Below are positions 12,118 through 24,500 of a stretch of DNA of 64,000 nucleotides, one piece after another; position 1 is the stretch's first letter, and each line of letters opens with the position of its first letter. Position numbers and translations under genes: made by a program. The stretch is from NCBI GenBank assembly GCA_964017045.1, contig OZ024802.1, forward strand, positions 9,994,435 through 10,058,434, read 5' to 3'. Below the pieces are notes generated by a model. It was not told the DNA's origin, made no database searches, and worked only from the letters and a program-made list of their open reading frames with translations. This DNA comes from Omphiscola glabra (lineage: Eukaryota > Mollusca > Gastropoda > Lymnaeidae).

Positions 12118-12267
12118 CTATTGTTTTCTGGTTTTGCTCGGCCCGGCACTTGCGTGCTTGGAGACTTTGAGATAGTCGGTGATTGGGTTGGACCAAGGGT
12201 TGGCTGTGAGTCGGCCTCCTCGTATCGGTGCTGCTGAAGTCGCAGTGGACTGTCCCCAAGAGTCCGA
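12118..12267 (-). CDS. M1AP: M1AP exon 12, probable terminal exon
   Basis: 150 nt including TAG at 12118-12120, acceptor TTTATTGACAG, phase 0. Reads [40 protein letters not shown] and AGPSKTRKQ. The human C-terminus is poorly conserved, so homology gives little help; support comes from the acceptor, composition and length (a 529-codon total) and an AATAAA signal 87 bases downstream. The longer 166-residue open frame over the same bases in another frame is judged a shadow. Confidence 0.6.
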   Translation of the reverse strand, partial: SDSWGQSTATSAAPIRGGRLTANPWSNPITDYLKVSKHASAGPSKTRKQ

Positions 12268-15200
12268 CTGTCAATAAAATATGTCCATCAGGCATAAAGA
12301 ATCTTGTAACATTTTGTTAGCTTTACGGCAGCTTTTTACTAGCTTTTATTTAGCTGTATAGGAACGAGGTTTGTACGAGTGGACAAATCAGATACGGTCA
12401 CGAGTACCAAAACATGTCACCCTCGTAGGCTATAACTGTCAACATGCACTTAAAAAATTTGGATGCAAATATATATTTCTAAACTTTCTAAATAGACTGA
12501 AAATGCTTAAGTCGTTTAAAATGCATGCTTTAAATGAACATACCCGTTAAAATAATTCCTGATATATGAATTTGTTGCCCATACAAACAGCCGATGAACA
12601 CAATGATGTGGTATGCTGGTATGAAAATAATCAGTTATAAATTTGAATTCGTCTTTTTAAGAGCCCCGTCCCTCATTAAAATAACGAAAGCTTTGTAAAG
12701 ATGGCTACCCTATTTTGTAAGAGGTCGATCTTTCTCTTGTTGGCCCTGGCCTTGTCTACGGCTGACCTGGGCAGGCTGCTGTGTTTTAGTGCTGAGAACA
12801 GGCCCGAACTGTAGTTCAGTGGGTTGTACATTTCCAGTGTTGCTACCTGTGGGGAGTATTCAGAGTCATCAAACTGTGTCCGGGGCGTCACATGTTTATT
12901 GGGACATAAATCTGGATAAAATGACCAGAACAGAATAGGAATAAAGAACAAAGGGTGGGAGGACAGTTTAAGGGAGGGGGAATAGAACGTGCCCTATGTC
13001 ATTTAGGACACTTCATGTGCTTCTGAAGTAAGATTCCGCTATTTTGATTAGTAACAACTTAATATTTGCAAGTGTGTTTGATTGTTGGATCTTGAAGGCA
13101 GAGTTAAATAATGAAATATGATTCATTCTCTGTTAAGGTTGAAGATAAACATGTATAACCTTGGCTAACACACCTTATCAAGCGGGCGTCACCATAAATG
13201 AAATGATTAACACAGATTTCCGAGTTTGACCTGTCAAAACGACCTTCGGTATCGGGGCACTCTGCGATTAGGTGTTCCACTTTTTCAGTGGCCAGGCTAC
13301 AGAGTCGGCAGTTTGAGGCTTGGACCGGGAGACTGTAACCCCTCACGCTACCAAGATAAAGAGCTCTTGGAATACTTGCATCGGCTCTTCAGTTAGTGCA
13401 TGCACGTTTCTTCACCAGACTCTGTTTAAACGTGGCTTTGGCACACAACTCACGTATGTGGTTGTGTAGCTGGACTTTCTGTTCCAGTTTTACCACCGTA
13501 CAGGTCGGGGTCCTAGCCCCCTTGAGTCTCTTCCAAAAATTGGTTAATTTTACTTTCTCCTTCATAGCAATCCTTCCACTTGTGAAAATGGAATAAACCG
13601 GTCCTTTCCCGCGTTGACCACCATTTTCCACATCGCTACGGGGGTTCATGTCCAGTTTAGATCCTATCGTAACCATGTCTTCAAATGCTGCATATCCTTC
13701 CCCGAAATCCGTATAACCCCTACTCTTATTGAGATCGTCCGACTCGATATGAATGAATGGATCCGATCGTACAAGTTTGCAGTGACATCGAGTTGCTGCA
13801 TGAGGCCCGTGCGCCACACTTTGTCATATGCTTACTGGAAGTTAAAGAATTCTGTCACGGGATGATTTCTCATTTGGAGCTCTTTGGTAATGGTTTAGAC
13901 CAAGCGGATAATTTAACCTATCGGCTGGCGTCCCTTCGCTTTGTGTCAGTTTTAATCTCTTATTTTGTTCTAAAACTCAGTACAGTCGTGCGTTTATCAT
14001 TCGTTCGGCTATTTTCCCCAAGCATGATGTTAGGGATATCTGGCGATAGCTTGACGGAAGCTCACCTGGTTTACCATCTTTGGTTCATTCTATGGTAAAG
14101 TTGGGGCTAAACTCTTATAATGTCGGCTATCACATCATATCTTTGGGAATAGATCTTAATGTCCTTTTCCACCCTTTTGGCAGGACGCCTGCTTTCCAGG
14201 TTTTGTTTATGAGGTCCATCAAGTTGTGTTTCACTTTTCTTTTGGCTTTTTTATAATTCGGCCTTGGGGCGGACCAAGACTGCACAGAGACGTACAGGTT
14301 TTACATGGCCCATCAAGTAAATGAGAAATTAAATCAATCTATTTCAAGTCAATGTATTTAAATTCTTGAAACTTCAACTTTGTTTAAATCGCCTTACATG
14401 ATCCCTTTGTAAATTTCAATAATTTATATATCTCTTTCAAGGAAACGGCTGGCAGCGAAATGGCTCGGTGGCGAATGGTGCCACCCCTCCAGGGAGTTAT
14501 TGGGTCGTGACGAGGGCGCCGGATCATTAGCTTCGGCCGAACGAACACTTCAGTTGCGCTTAATGCCCAGTGTCTCGCATCGCGTAGAGGAGCGATTCTT
14601 TGCGAGAGAAATAATATAATAAAAAGTTAGAGTGCATGAATCGTGTGATATAAACACACAAAAAGTGTATTTTTAATCGGAAAATTTAATGGCTCTTTCT
14701 TTTAGCTACCACCATACTTGACTTGTATCTTTTTCACACGCCCCCAACACACAACAACAACAAAACAAAACACACACACACACTTTCCAATGCATAACTA
14801 TATTCTGTAACACTTAGACCCAACAATATTTTCTCAAAATACCCCGACCCGGTGCAAACAAGTTGCACGCGGTTTAGCCCTAGTGCTCAGAATCTTAAAC
14901 TACTTGAGCACAGTTCTGCTGTAAACGTGTGAGTTGAAATGAGAAGCACTCCCGCAGATTTAGGCCAGGGGATAACAAAATGTGTATCAAAAAGTTCCAG
15001 ACCCAAAGCTGAATACACAGAAAGAACGAACCGGCTTCGAATATAATGAAATTCTCTTTGCGATCAACAACTCTGAGTATTTTATGACGACGGGATTATT
15101 TCAAACATCGCCCCTGAATGATAACCCGACACCCACACACTGCAGTTGTCAATAATGAAACTACAACAACAAAAAAGTTGTTTTGAACGCCCCCTAAAAT

Positions 15201-18200
15201 AAATGACCCAGCTCCCCAGTTCCGGCCAACTCGAGAACGAGACAAAGAATATGAAGAGTCGTTGAGAGGTCGTGTTAAAACCTTTCTGTCAGTTTGTCAA
15301 TAGATCCTCGCGGTGGAAGCAAAGCGAGTAGCACGGCAGTGTCTAATTAGAGGTGAACAAAGAAATCTCCAGGTTTAACTCTGACGTTTAACATTGACGT
15401 TCAACTGTCACGTTACCCACTTTTGAAAGGTCATACGTTGGTGTTTGATGTCCCCCGGATTCTCTGATATGTGAGCGGTCGATGAATTGATATGGCTTAT
15501 TTTAATAATAAGTCGGGCTGTGAATGAATATTTCATAGACACCTCACTGAGTACTGATGTTTAAACACTGAAGTCTGGGCGATGCGCGTATTGTGGTCAG
15601 TTACGGAAGGCGTCAAAATCTGGAGGGGCTTCCAAAAAAATAGAATCGAGATGACGGCCATCGAATATACAAATGTCATTTAAAAAACTGAATTGATCTC
15701 AAAACTAATGGACATTTTAAACTTTAGAATTAATTAAAAGGAACATTTAATTTAAAAAACAGTTTTAACATTTTATGAATACTTGTTAAAATATCAACCA
15801 ATCATACATGAACTACAAGCATTTTTACTTTGAAAAGTTATACTTGATTATAACGAATAAAATCCTGCTGTCAGATGTCCATACAACAGCCTAGACTTAG
15901 GCTGTGTGAAACTGATGCGGCAGCTGATCGAAATTAAATATTTAGCCTTGAAGGGGAAAAATTGTAGCCACCCACTTAAAAATTTTAATATTCTAAACTA
16001 TATAACCCTGAAAAACAAAGATAGTCACTGTCTAGTCTAAAATATATAACGTGAGAAATAAGATAGTCACTGTCCAGTTTAAAATATATAATGTGAGAAA
16101 TAAGAAAGCCACTGTCGTGTCTAAATTATATAACGTGAGAAACAAGATAGCCACTGTCCAGTCTAAAATATACGACCCTGAGAACCAGCTGTTGCCATTG
16201 TGCTATTTCAAGTATCCAAATTCCTTTAACCAACGGCTAGCCACCGCCATACAACATCAATGCTTAAATAACATTCCTGGCAGTGATACAAGTTCACCTG
16301 TCAGTAACTGACCATCGCTAGAGATGACTGAATGCAAAGACGACTCTCCTCACTCGGCGGTTTGAAACTGATGGTCGGCCTGGATGGTAACAGCAGCTCA
16401 CTACACGCAATGCTCTTTATTAACATAGATCTGGAGAAGATACATTCACACAGGTTACTCAGATTCTGAACTAAAAAAGTTGAGAGGAGTTAAGAGTCCG
16501 TTAGTGTTGGCCAGTTCCACCCCCCCCCCCCCCCCGGTCTAACCAGTCAGACGTCTCTATTAAACCTGTATTTTTATACCGACACCCGGGTTTATCATAG
16601 TCCAACTTCGGTCATCGATAAGACATTTCTAAGAAGACATTTTATTTAAACTATGTTTTTTTAATTAAATGTTTAAAAATTTATCTATCCATGCAAGCGT
16701 TTTTTCTGTGTATGCTGACCAGTTTGAGCACATAAAATATTCCCAACATACTTTTGTTCTGATGGAATGACCGCAAAAAACCCTGCTGGCTTTGGTGGTG
16801 GTGGTGGTGCTGCTGTGGCTGATGTCAATGCTCGGTTAGATGGCCATTCTGTGGCCTTGCTGGTGTTGGTCACTTTGTTGACCATACGGGCGATAAGAAC
16901 TTGGTCCTGGATGTGACAGAAAGGTTCTTTATTCTTTGACATGTTTTGGTCGGCTTAGAATGTTTTGGGGCCATATGTTTTTTTTTTTAAAAACATTACA
17001 AATTTTAATTGTTGTGCTCTCCTAACTTTCGTTCGGGAACCTTCGGTCGGCGTCCTCGATTTGTTCTCCCCACCGCCCACCCCCGTCAAACAAAGTGACA
17101 GTGACCAGCACTCTTGTTTCATTAATATATTTTACAAGCTGTATCCCGATTAACCTCTACATACTTTATTTAGATGTGTGGCGGTACGTGTGTACTTAAA
17201 ATAATGCCATTTTAAAAATACATAAATAGTGTACATTGTATATTTGATGGATGTCGTGACATGCGGCCCGTGAAGAGTTGACTCGGGATCAAAATGGCCC
17301 GTGAAGCCATTTAAGTTGGCCACCTTTGACCTTTAGAACTGACTAACGATGTCTGGCGTGTCGTAAAATCTCCAGGAAGTTGACGTTTCGTCACTGACTT
17401 CATACGAATGTAAGGTTAGATAAAGCAGATATCAAGACCAAATATTTAAGGGCATTTCGTAACTGAAGATGCGCGATGGTTAAATCAAATTTTCCGGGGC
17501 ATCAACGTCCTGGCACAATTATAATTATATCCTCAACATATCCATGCGACAGGTAAACAAGGTGCACTCATTTGTGTGTGTGAAACAAATTTGTATTTGT
17601 TGCCCTGTTAACTTGTTTTTTTTCCTCTTTACTAGTCTAGACTAGTCTACTTTAGAAAACACGTTAAACTATCGAGCCGAAGCTCATGAAGTCTTGCCGA
17701 ACGCACCCTCCGCTAGACTCAACTGGCCAACAACTGCTTCCCCAGCCCTCTTTATTTCAGTCGAGCCGCGAAGCGGCAAGCCGGGAGCTTTCCGCCCCTG
17801 AGACAGCCTCAGCCACCCTTCGACACGACTAACTATGTGAGTGAGGTGGCACCAGAGAAGGAACGCCTGGTCGACCGGGTTGCTGCTTTCATACAACTAC
17901 CGGGTCGGAGTTTCTTGGGCTGGGGTGGATACGTTTTACGTGTGACTATCTCACACCCAGCTTCGAGAGAAAGAGGTTGCCTAGGAGCTGTACCCTCAAA
18001 GACTCCATTCGTCGATTTAATGTGACACTGTTTCTTGAAATAATTGTGTGTAACTATTGTTATTAACCTTTATGTGGTATCGAATTGGATTTGAGAGTGT
18101 TCAGGTCAGGCTGACCCCTAACTTTGATATTTTTTAAATTTAGTTTTGTTTTCTCTCGTCTGCCTTATTTTTCGGACATAAATCTGTGATAGAGAGAATG

Positions 18201-18428
18201 CTTGGTTTAAGCTGCCCCGGACCGATGTTAACGATACGAGAAAAGTCTGCTTGCTGACATCATCTCGCCATCTTGTTTGTTTTATGTCAGGAATAACACA
18301 TTATATCTCAGTTGTTAAGTTCATCGACAAGTGAAATAAACGGGAAATGTAGCCTAATAATACACATATTTATTCCGTCTGTCTGTCTATCTGTATATCA
18401 TATATCTATCTATCTATCTATCTATCTT

Positions 18429-18468
<40 letters not shown>

Positions 18469-18529
18469 CCTACCTACCTACCTACCTACCTATCTATCTA
18501 TCTATCTAATCATATCCTATCCATCTATC

Positions 18530-18571
<42 letters not shown>

Positions 18572-21500
18572 ATATCTATATATCTATCTGTCTGTCTGTC
18601 TGTCTGTCTATCTATTTTTCTATCTATCTATCTATCATTATTTATCTATTTCTAGTTATCTATTTCTATATATCTAACTTTTTCTCCACACACGAAGACA
18701 CACACATATTATTACTATAAAATAGCCCCTCACTGTCACAAGCTTCAGACCATTCATAATCTTTTCATTGATTGATTGGAGTACTTATATAGCACTCATT
18801 CATTTGAAACCCTAATACATGACCCAAAAAACTCCCATTTGTAAAATCCTCAGAGACGCCTTAGTAACCAAACTCTCGTCTCCGCTTATATTTGTATAAA
18901 CCTCAACCAAACAATGACCTTGGTTGTTACGCAAATGTATTCTGTAAAATTGGAATCATTTAAAACTGTAAATATTCAAACACATTTAGTTAATTTTCTC
19001 TGATCGAACTTTTACTACGTGATTGGGGTATGGATGGCCTGTAATTCATTTACGAGTCTCCAAAATAGCAGTACATCTTTATTTTTGCGATGTTGATACC
19101 CCCAGTTATAATCCCCTCAATGGCTCAAGTGTTTCCCCAGGCGAGCCGCTGTCTATTTGAAGTCAACTGCGATGTTTGTGCCTCCTAGAGTCCCAGCTTT
19201 CATGCACTCCGGCACTTAACGAGCACCGCAAACAAACAACAGCGGTCCACCTTTTTGAGCAGCTCACTGCACAGTGAAATGAAGTAGTTCTGATTCATGT
19301 CAAGCACGTCCCAATCCATCTTCCAGCATGACGTCGGCGCGGCAGTAAGAGGCAGTCCGAACAGAGTGGAGTCGTCCAGCCGGCCACGATGTAAACAGCC
19401 GACAGCCTGGAAATAACGGCACGGATAAATGAGTTTGAAGTGGACGTAATTATTTGTATAAAAGTGACATGATACTGCTTGGCCCAATTATGTGATTGTA
19501 TCAATAGTGACATGATACTCCATGGCCCAAGTATATGATTGTATCAATAGTGACATGATACTCCATGGCCCAAGTATATGATTGTATCAATAGTGACATG
19601 ATACTCCTTGGCCCAACTATGTGAGCCAAAGCATCTAATCCTTGTAACATTCCGGCATTCAGCTCCGTCAAGTGCTAACTGTGATGTGTAATGTCCGCTT
19701 GACTGTCGGGGGGGGGGGGGGGGGGGGAGGGGGCGGGGGGTACATTTGCGGTTTTGTCTATGGACAACCTTGCCGTCTTTTTAAAAATGAATGTATGAAG
19801 ATGTTGACGCCACTCAATATTGGGATCATTCTGTCAAAGTTTAATACCAACCTTTCTTTTCTTTCTCTCCCTCGTATCAACACCGCAATAGACTCTCACA
19901 GGAAAAAAGTGGGTGGGGGTGCAAATGGCTGCATCAACAATAATTAAATGTTCAATTCTATAAGAAAACGGATGACTTAAACAGTCTCATTATAATAAAT
20001 CATTTTTTTCTCAGTTGTAATATTGTCGTGAATGCCATGAAATCAAAATGGTATTCATCATTAACTTTTATTGATTTTCTGATGGAAGAAATTCGAACAT
20101 TTTGAAGTGGTTACCTTTGGTATAATCAACAGATATGCGTTGAAAATTTTGCTTCACTCCAATCAAAGTCCAATATGTATCAGTTGCAACACTGAAATTG
20201 TTATTTTGAGAACCAATTTGAAGTAACTACAATTTATTTGCATACACCGTACCTTGAGTTGCTGAACGGGGACTGTCATTCCTATTGCCTTGCTCTGCGG
20301 TGGGAATATGTGTTTGCTTGTGACGGATTCAGCATGGAGATTCTATAACATGTAGAAGAATATAACCCATTACACATGTATAGGAAACGATCAGCTTTAC
20401 TTCCTCATATAGACAATGGTCTTCAATCATGTTATGGAAAATCGTATGGTCTAATCCCTTTATTTGACCACATCATATAAAACAGGTCACTTTGACATTT
20501 CAGTAATTTCGACCCCGCTCTCTCCCACAGTGCTAGAACCGCTGATCTATCGGCCTTAAGTAAGACGATAGAATAATTACTGTGTTCATGTTGTGGGTGT
20601 GGAAGACGCCTTTGCGAGGCATTGGTGTATTACAAATGTCTCCACTGACTGACCTTCCTGATGGCGCCCAAGTCCATTCAGTTGATCCAGGAGTTAAAGG
20701 AGGATCATAAAACTACACACGATTCAAATGGAACCCGTCGGCTGACGGGGTTAAGAAAAAGACATGTACCGCATAAAAATCTGATTAATAAAACTATATT
20801 TATTTGATCATAATGATGCGGAGACAGTTAACCACGGTCAGCTTTATAAATATACGGGATATTGCGTGCTCCAATCAAAGAAAAAACCGCGGTTGTGCGA
20901 TGTGAAGGTGACATGAGGTTAACGCGGTGCTTTCGTTTATGCTAGAGTTAATCTTCTCTCTTGTCTCCATGTTTACCACAGACGTCTTTTCATGCTCTAA
21001 GCGACCTGTTTTATCCCACACAAAGATGAACAAGTAAAAATGGCGGCCGCATCATAAAGCACGTGATCCCTCTTAGGAAGATTAAAATCAATGTTATAAC
21101 ATACGAAGCGTCGTTTGTTCGAGAATTCACTGATTGTCGTATTCTCACGTAGCCGAGTCGGACAATTGATCACACGGTTTACCCTGGCCGTCTAGCTATT
21201 GAGCTAATATTTAAAGAATATAAAATCTAGACAGCGGTTTGGATTAAACGAAAGACAAACAATATCTCTTATTGTGATAAGGTTTTAAAGGACATGCGTT
21301 CTGCCGGCAGAGGAATCTAGAGAATAAAATGGAGGCATTAAAAAATCAAACCTTGGCAAACAAGGCGGGATTGAAAGAATGGCCGACTTGAAGTGAACAA
21401 GAATGGCCGACTTGAAGTGAACGCAACAACGGAGCTTTTTATTTCCTTGAGAAATTATTACTTTTATTACAGCCCGCGCTAATCAGATGGTTTCTTTATG

Positions 21501-24500
21501 GTGGCCATATTTTGAGTTGTTCGATTCGTTTAGCGCCAGTTTTGAGTGGCTTACCGGGGGGAAATGGCAGTTTTATTAGTTCTCATTTAATGAGGGGGGA
21601 ACATTTGATCACCTCCCCAACCACACCCGACCACACACAGTTGGTGACGTGGCTTCGGCAAACGTTATCTTTCTCTTCTTCATAATTCTACTGGCTTTTC
21701 TCTAGAGTCTTGAGGACTGTGAATTCAGAGTCAAATAATTTACGTCAAAGGAAATTTTTGTCGACTCCAATTCCAGATTTGGATTTCTAAGAATGTCAGA
21801 TGCAATAGTAATTGTGTTACCTTTGGCCTTTTCCCCATATGGGCCTAATACCACCTATGTGACACATAGTATGTCCAATGATGCTCCAATCGAGTTTTGA
21901 TTTCAAACACGAAATTAAACTCCATTGAACAAATATAATTCTCAGAAAAAAATAAGGTTTAAAATTACATGTTGGCTAATAGCTTTATTTTCACGCAGAC
22001 GTTTTGGGCTTTTGAAAAATTTTCAAAGGCGAAAATAAAATTTAAAGTCATTGAATTTGAAAGTCACTTTAGCTTGACTGATATTTTCTATATTCTTTTC
22101 TTTCCTTTTTTTTATTCCTGGGAGCAATAAACCTTACAGTAGGAATTTGCTTTTTAGTTTTCTAGTGACATTTCTTCAAGGTGCAAGCGTGTTACTTTTA
22201 GAATTCGACTATTAATGAGAAATTATCTTTATACCGAAAGAGGCACATTGAGTATCGCTCAAATTCAGTATGAAGAACCAAAAAATTACCCCTAGATGAG
22301 CTGTAAGGAAAGGTAATTCAGCTCTCTAAAGTGTGGGGACAATATTTCTCCTTTATATCGTTTGTATTCATTAGTAGACATAATAAATAAGCAATTTCTT
22401 TTAACACTCTTCTGCAGTTTAATTCAGTTCATAATCTTATTTAATTGAATCAGTTTTATCCCGGGATTACCCGGGATCATAGAATCAGAGTTACTACAAT
22501 CCCGTTATCCTAGGAAAAGAAAAAAACCCGGTAAATGAGAAACCCTAGCAGTCAAGATACGTGTACATAAATGTAAGTACTGAACAGAATTGATTACGTC
22601 ATCAATATGAACAACTGTGTAAATCTCTAATTAAACTGTAGTATTTTAGGAGATATTACGACTTGTCTTTTTATTGTGTGTCCCTTCTTTCTATCTCTTC
22701 TTTTTCCTTTATTGCACCTACAGTAAAGCGGTGTTTCTCAACGTGGGGCCCACGTCTCACAAATGGTCGGGGGGGGGGGGGGGGCAATTTGACTGTTTAG
22801 GGGAGTATTTGGAAAATGAGCTGTCTAGAATCTGAAAAACAACCGCCTACTATGATTGATTTAACTTGTATTTTGAAAAAATGGCAAGATTAAAGTCTTT
22901 ATTTACTGCTAATACTACGTCAATCGTACCCCTGAGGCTAGTTATTAAATTTCCTCACTCATCGCTAAATCTGCGAAAATCATACTATAAGAGAGAATTT
23001 AATCAAATCATCAATATCAGCATTTCTTTGCTCTGGAAAAAGATGACAAAGACGTGAAAGCTATGCCACTCAGTAACACTACTGTTAGCACAAGAATAGA
23101 CGAAATGAATGAAGATTTTGAAATACAACTTGTTTGAAAAGTTGAAAACAAAAACAAATCTCAGTGCAAACGGATGAATCAACTTTGAGAGACAGTGAGG
23201 CTGTATTGATAACTTACGTAAGATATATTGATAAAGGGTATTTTTCTGAAAAAATGTTCTGTAAATCATTACAAAGCTCTACTACAGCTAAAGATATATA
23301 TATATATTATATATATTTTAAATGTATACATATATATATAAATATATATGAATAGCTAAAAAAAATACGTAGATGTCAATAATATACCAATGAAAAATAT
23401 AATATCTTGTGCTTTAGATGTTGCATAAAGGGGTGGAGCATACGAATTTTAGAAAGGCTTAGGTGGAGCATTGCACAAAAAAGGTTGGGAAAACTTGTCT
23501 AAGCTATGCATATAAAATGTTTGATTTGATTAGTGTCTGGGGGCTAAACTATGTAATATTCCAGGCGAGGAGTCCAACCTCTTAGTGTTATTAGTCTGGT
23601 GCACATTAGGATCGGAGAGCTCAAGTCCCCGTATTTATAATAACGGGTAAGAAATGGGTCCTGTAAATGAAATCCACAGCTACACAAGTTATGACTTATC
23701 AAGTAGGAAGTGTCATGGTGGCGGCAAGACGTGAAATCTCTCATGAGCACATTCTCGTGTTAGCAGAAATCACTTGAGGCGTAGGTCGAGAACTTGGTAC
23801 CTTAAGACTTGACAACCACTCGTCTGGAAGGGGGGTGGGGGTACACTACTTATGTGAGGAGTTGTTGTCGGGTCGAGAGGCAAACGCTACAATATCTGTA
23901 GTAAATATTTAAAAATGGAAGTAGTGATAAACCAAGCCTGACAAGGATGGGAGCTAGACATTAGGACACAGAACGATTCAATCAGTCATTGTGTCGCAAT
24001 AACAAGTCCACCAGACAAAGAAGGACGGGACTCGTCTCTATCTTGTCTGTTTAATTAATTCATGTACGATGTAAATCATTGATGTTCATTTCTCTAGCAT
24101 GATATGCCTTATATATAGAGGGTATTTTATTTTTTTTAGAATTCCTTGCATTCAGTGTGCCCACAACCTGTAATTCTACAATGTAAGACACATTTTATAG
24201 CGATTAATTATTATTTATTATTATCATTGAGCCAGACGCTTGCCATTGAAAGTCGTTCGGAGTGCAAACTCTAGCATGTGTGCCGTAGTTTGTAGACCCC
24301 TCTTTTAATCAGTACTAGCCAATATACCCGGCGTAGCCCGGACTGCTTCCCGGTCCAATTGGTATCCTTATCCCGTCGGTATCCCGATCCCGATGGAATC
24401 CTGATCCCGGTGGGATCCCGAATCCCCCTGGAGCCCAATTCCGTTGGGTTCCCGATCCCGATTGGGATCCCATTGGGATCTCGACCCAGTTGAGATTAAA

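Noticed and set aside
11795..12295. 166-codon minus-strand open frame
   Set aside because: It overlaps the proposed last exon of M1AP in another frame, has a cysteine-rich, unnatural composition and no splice or homology support.
13389..13817. 142-codon minus-strand frame as a host gene
   Set aside because: Overlaps the Jockey-like LINE relic; the conserved RT motifs are in other frames.
19251..19406. Reading exon 8 through to [16 protein letters not shown]
   Set aside because: The donor AAG/GTGGAC joins in phase to exon 9, whose DQVLIAR matches the human continuation.
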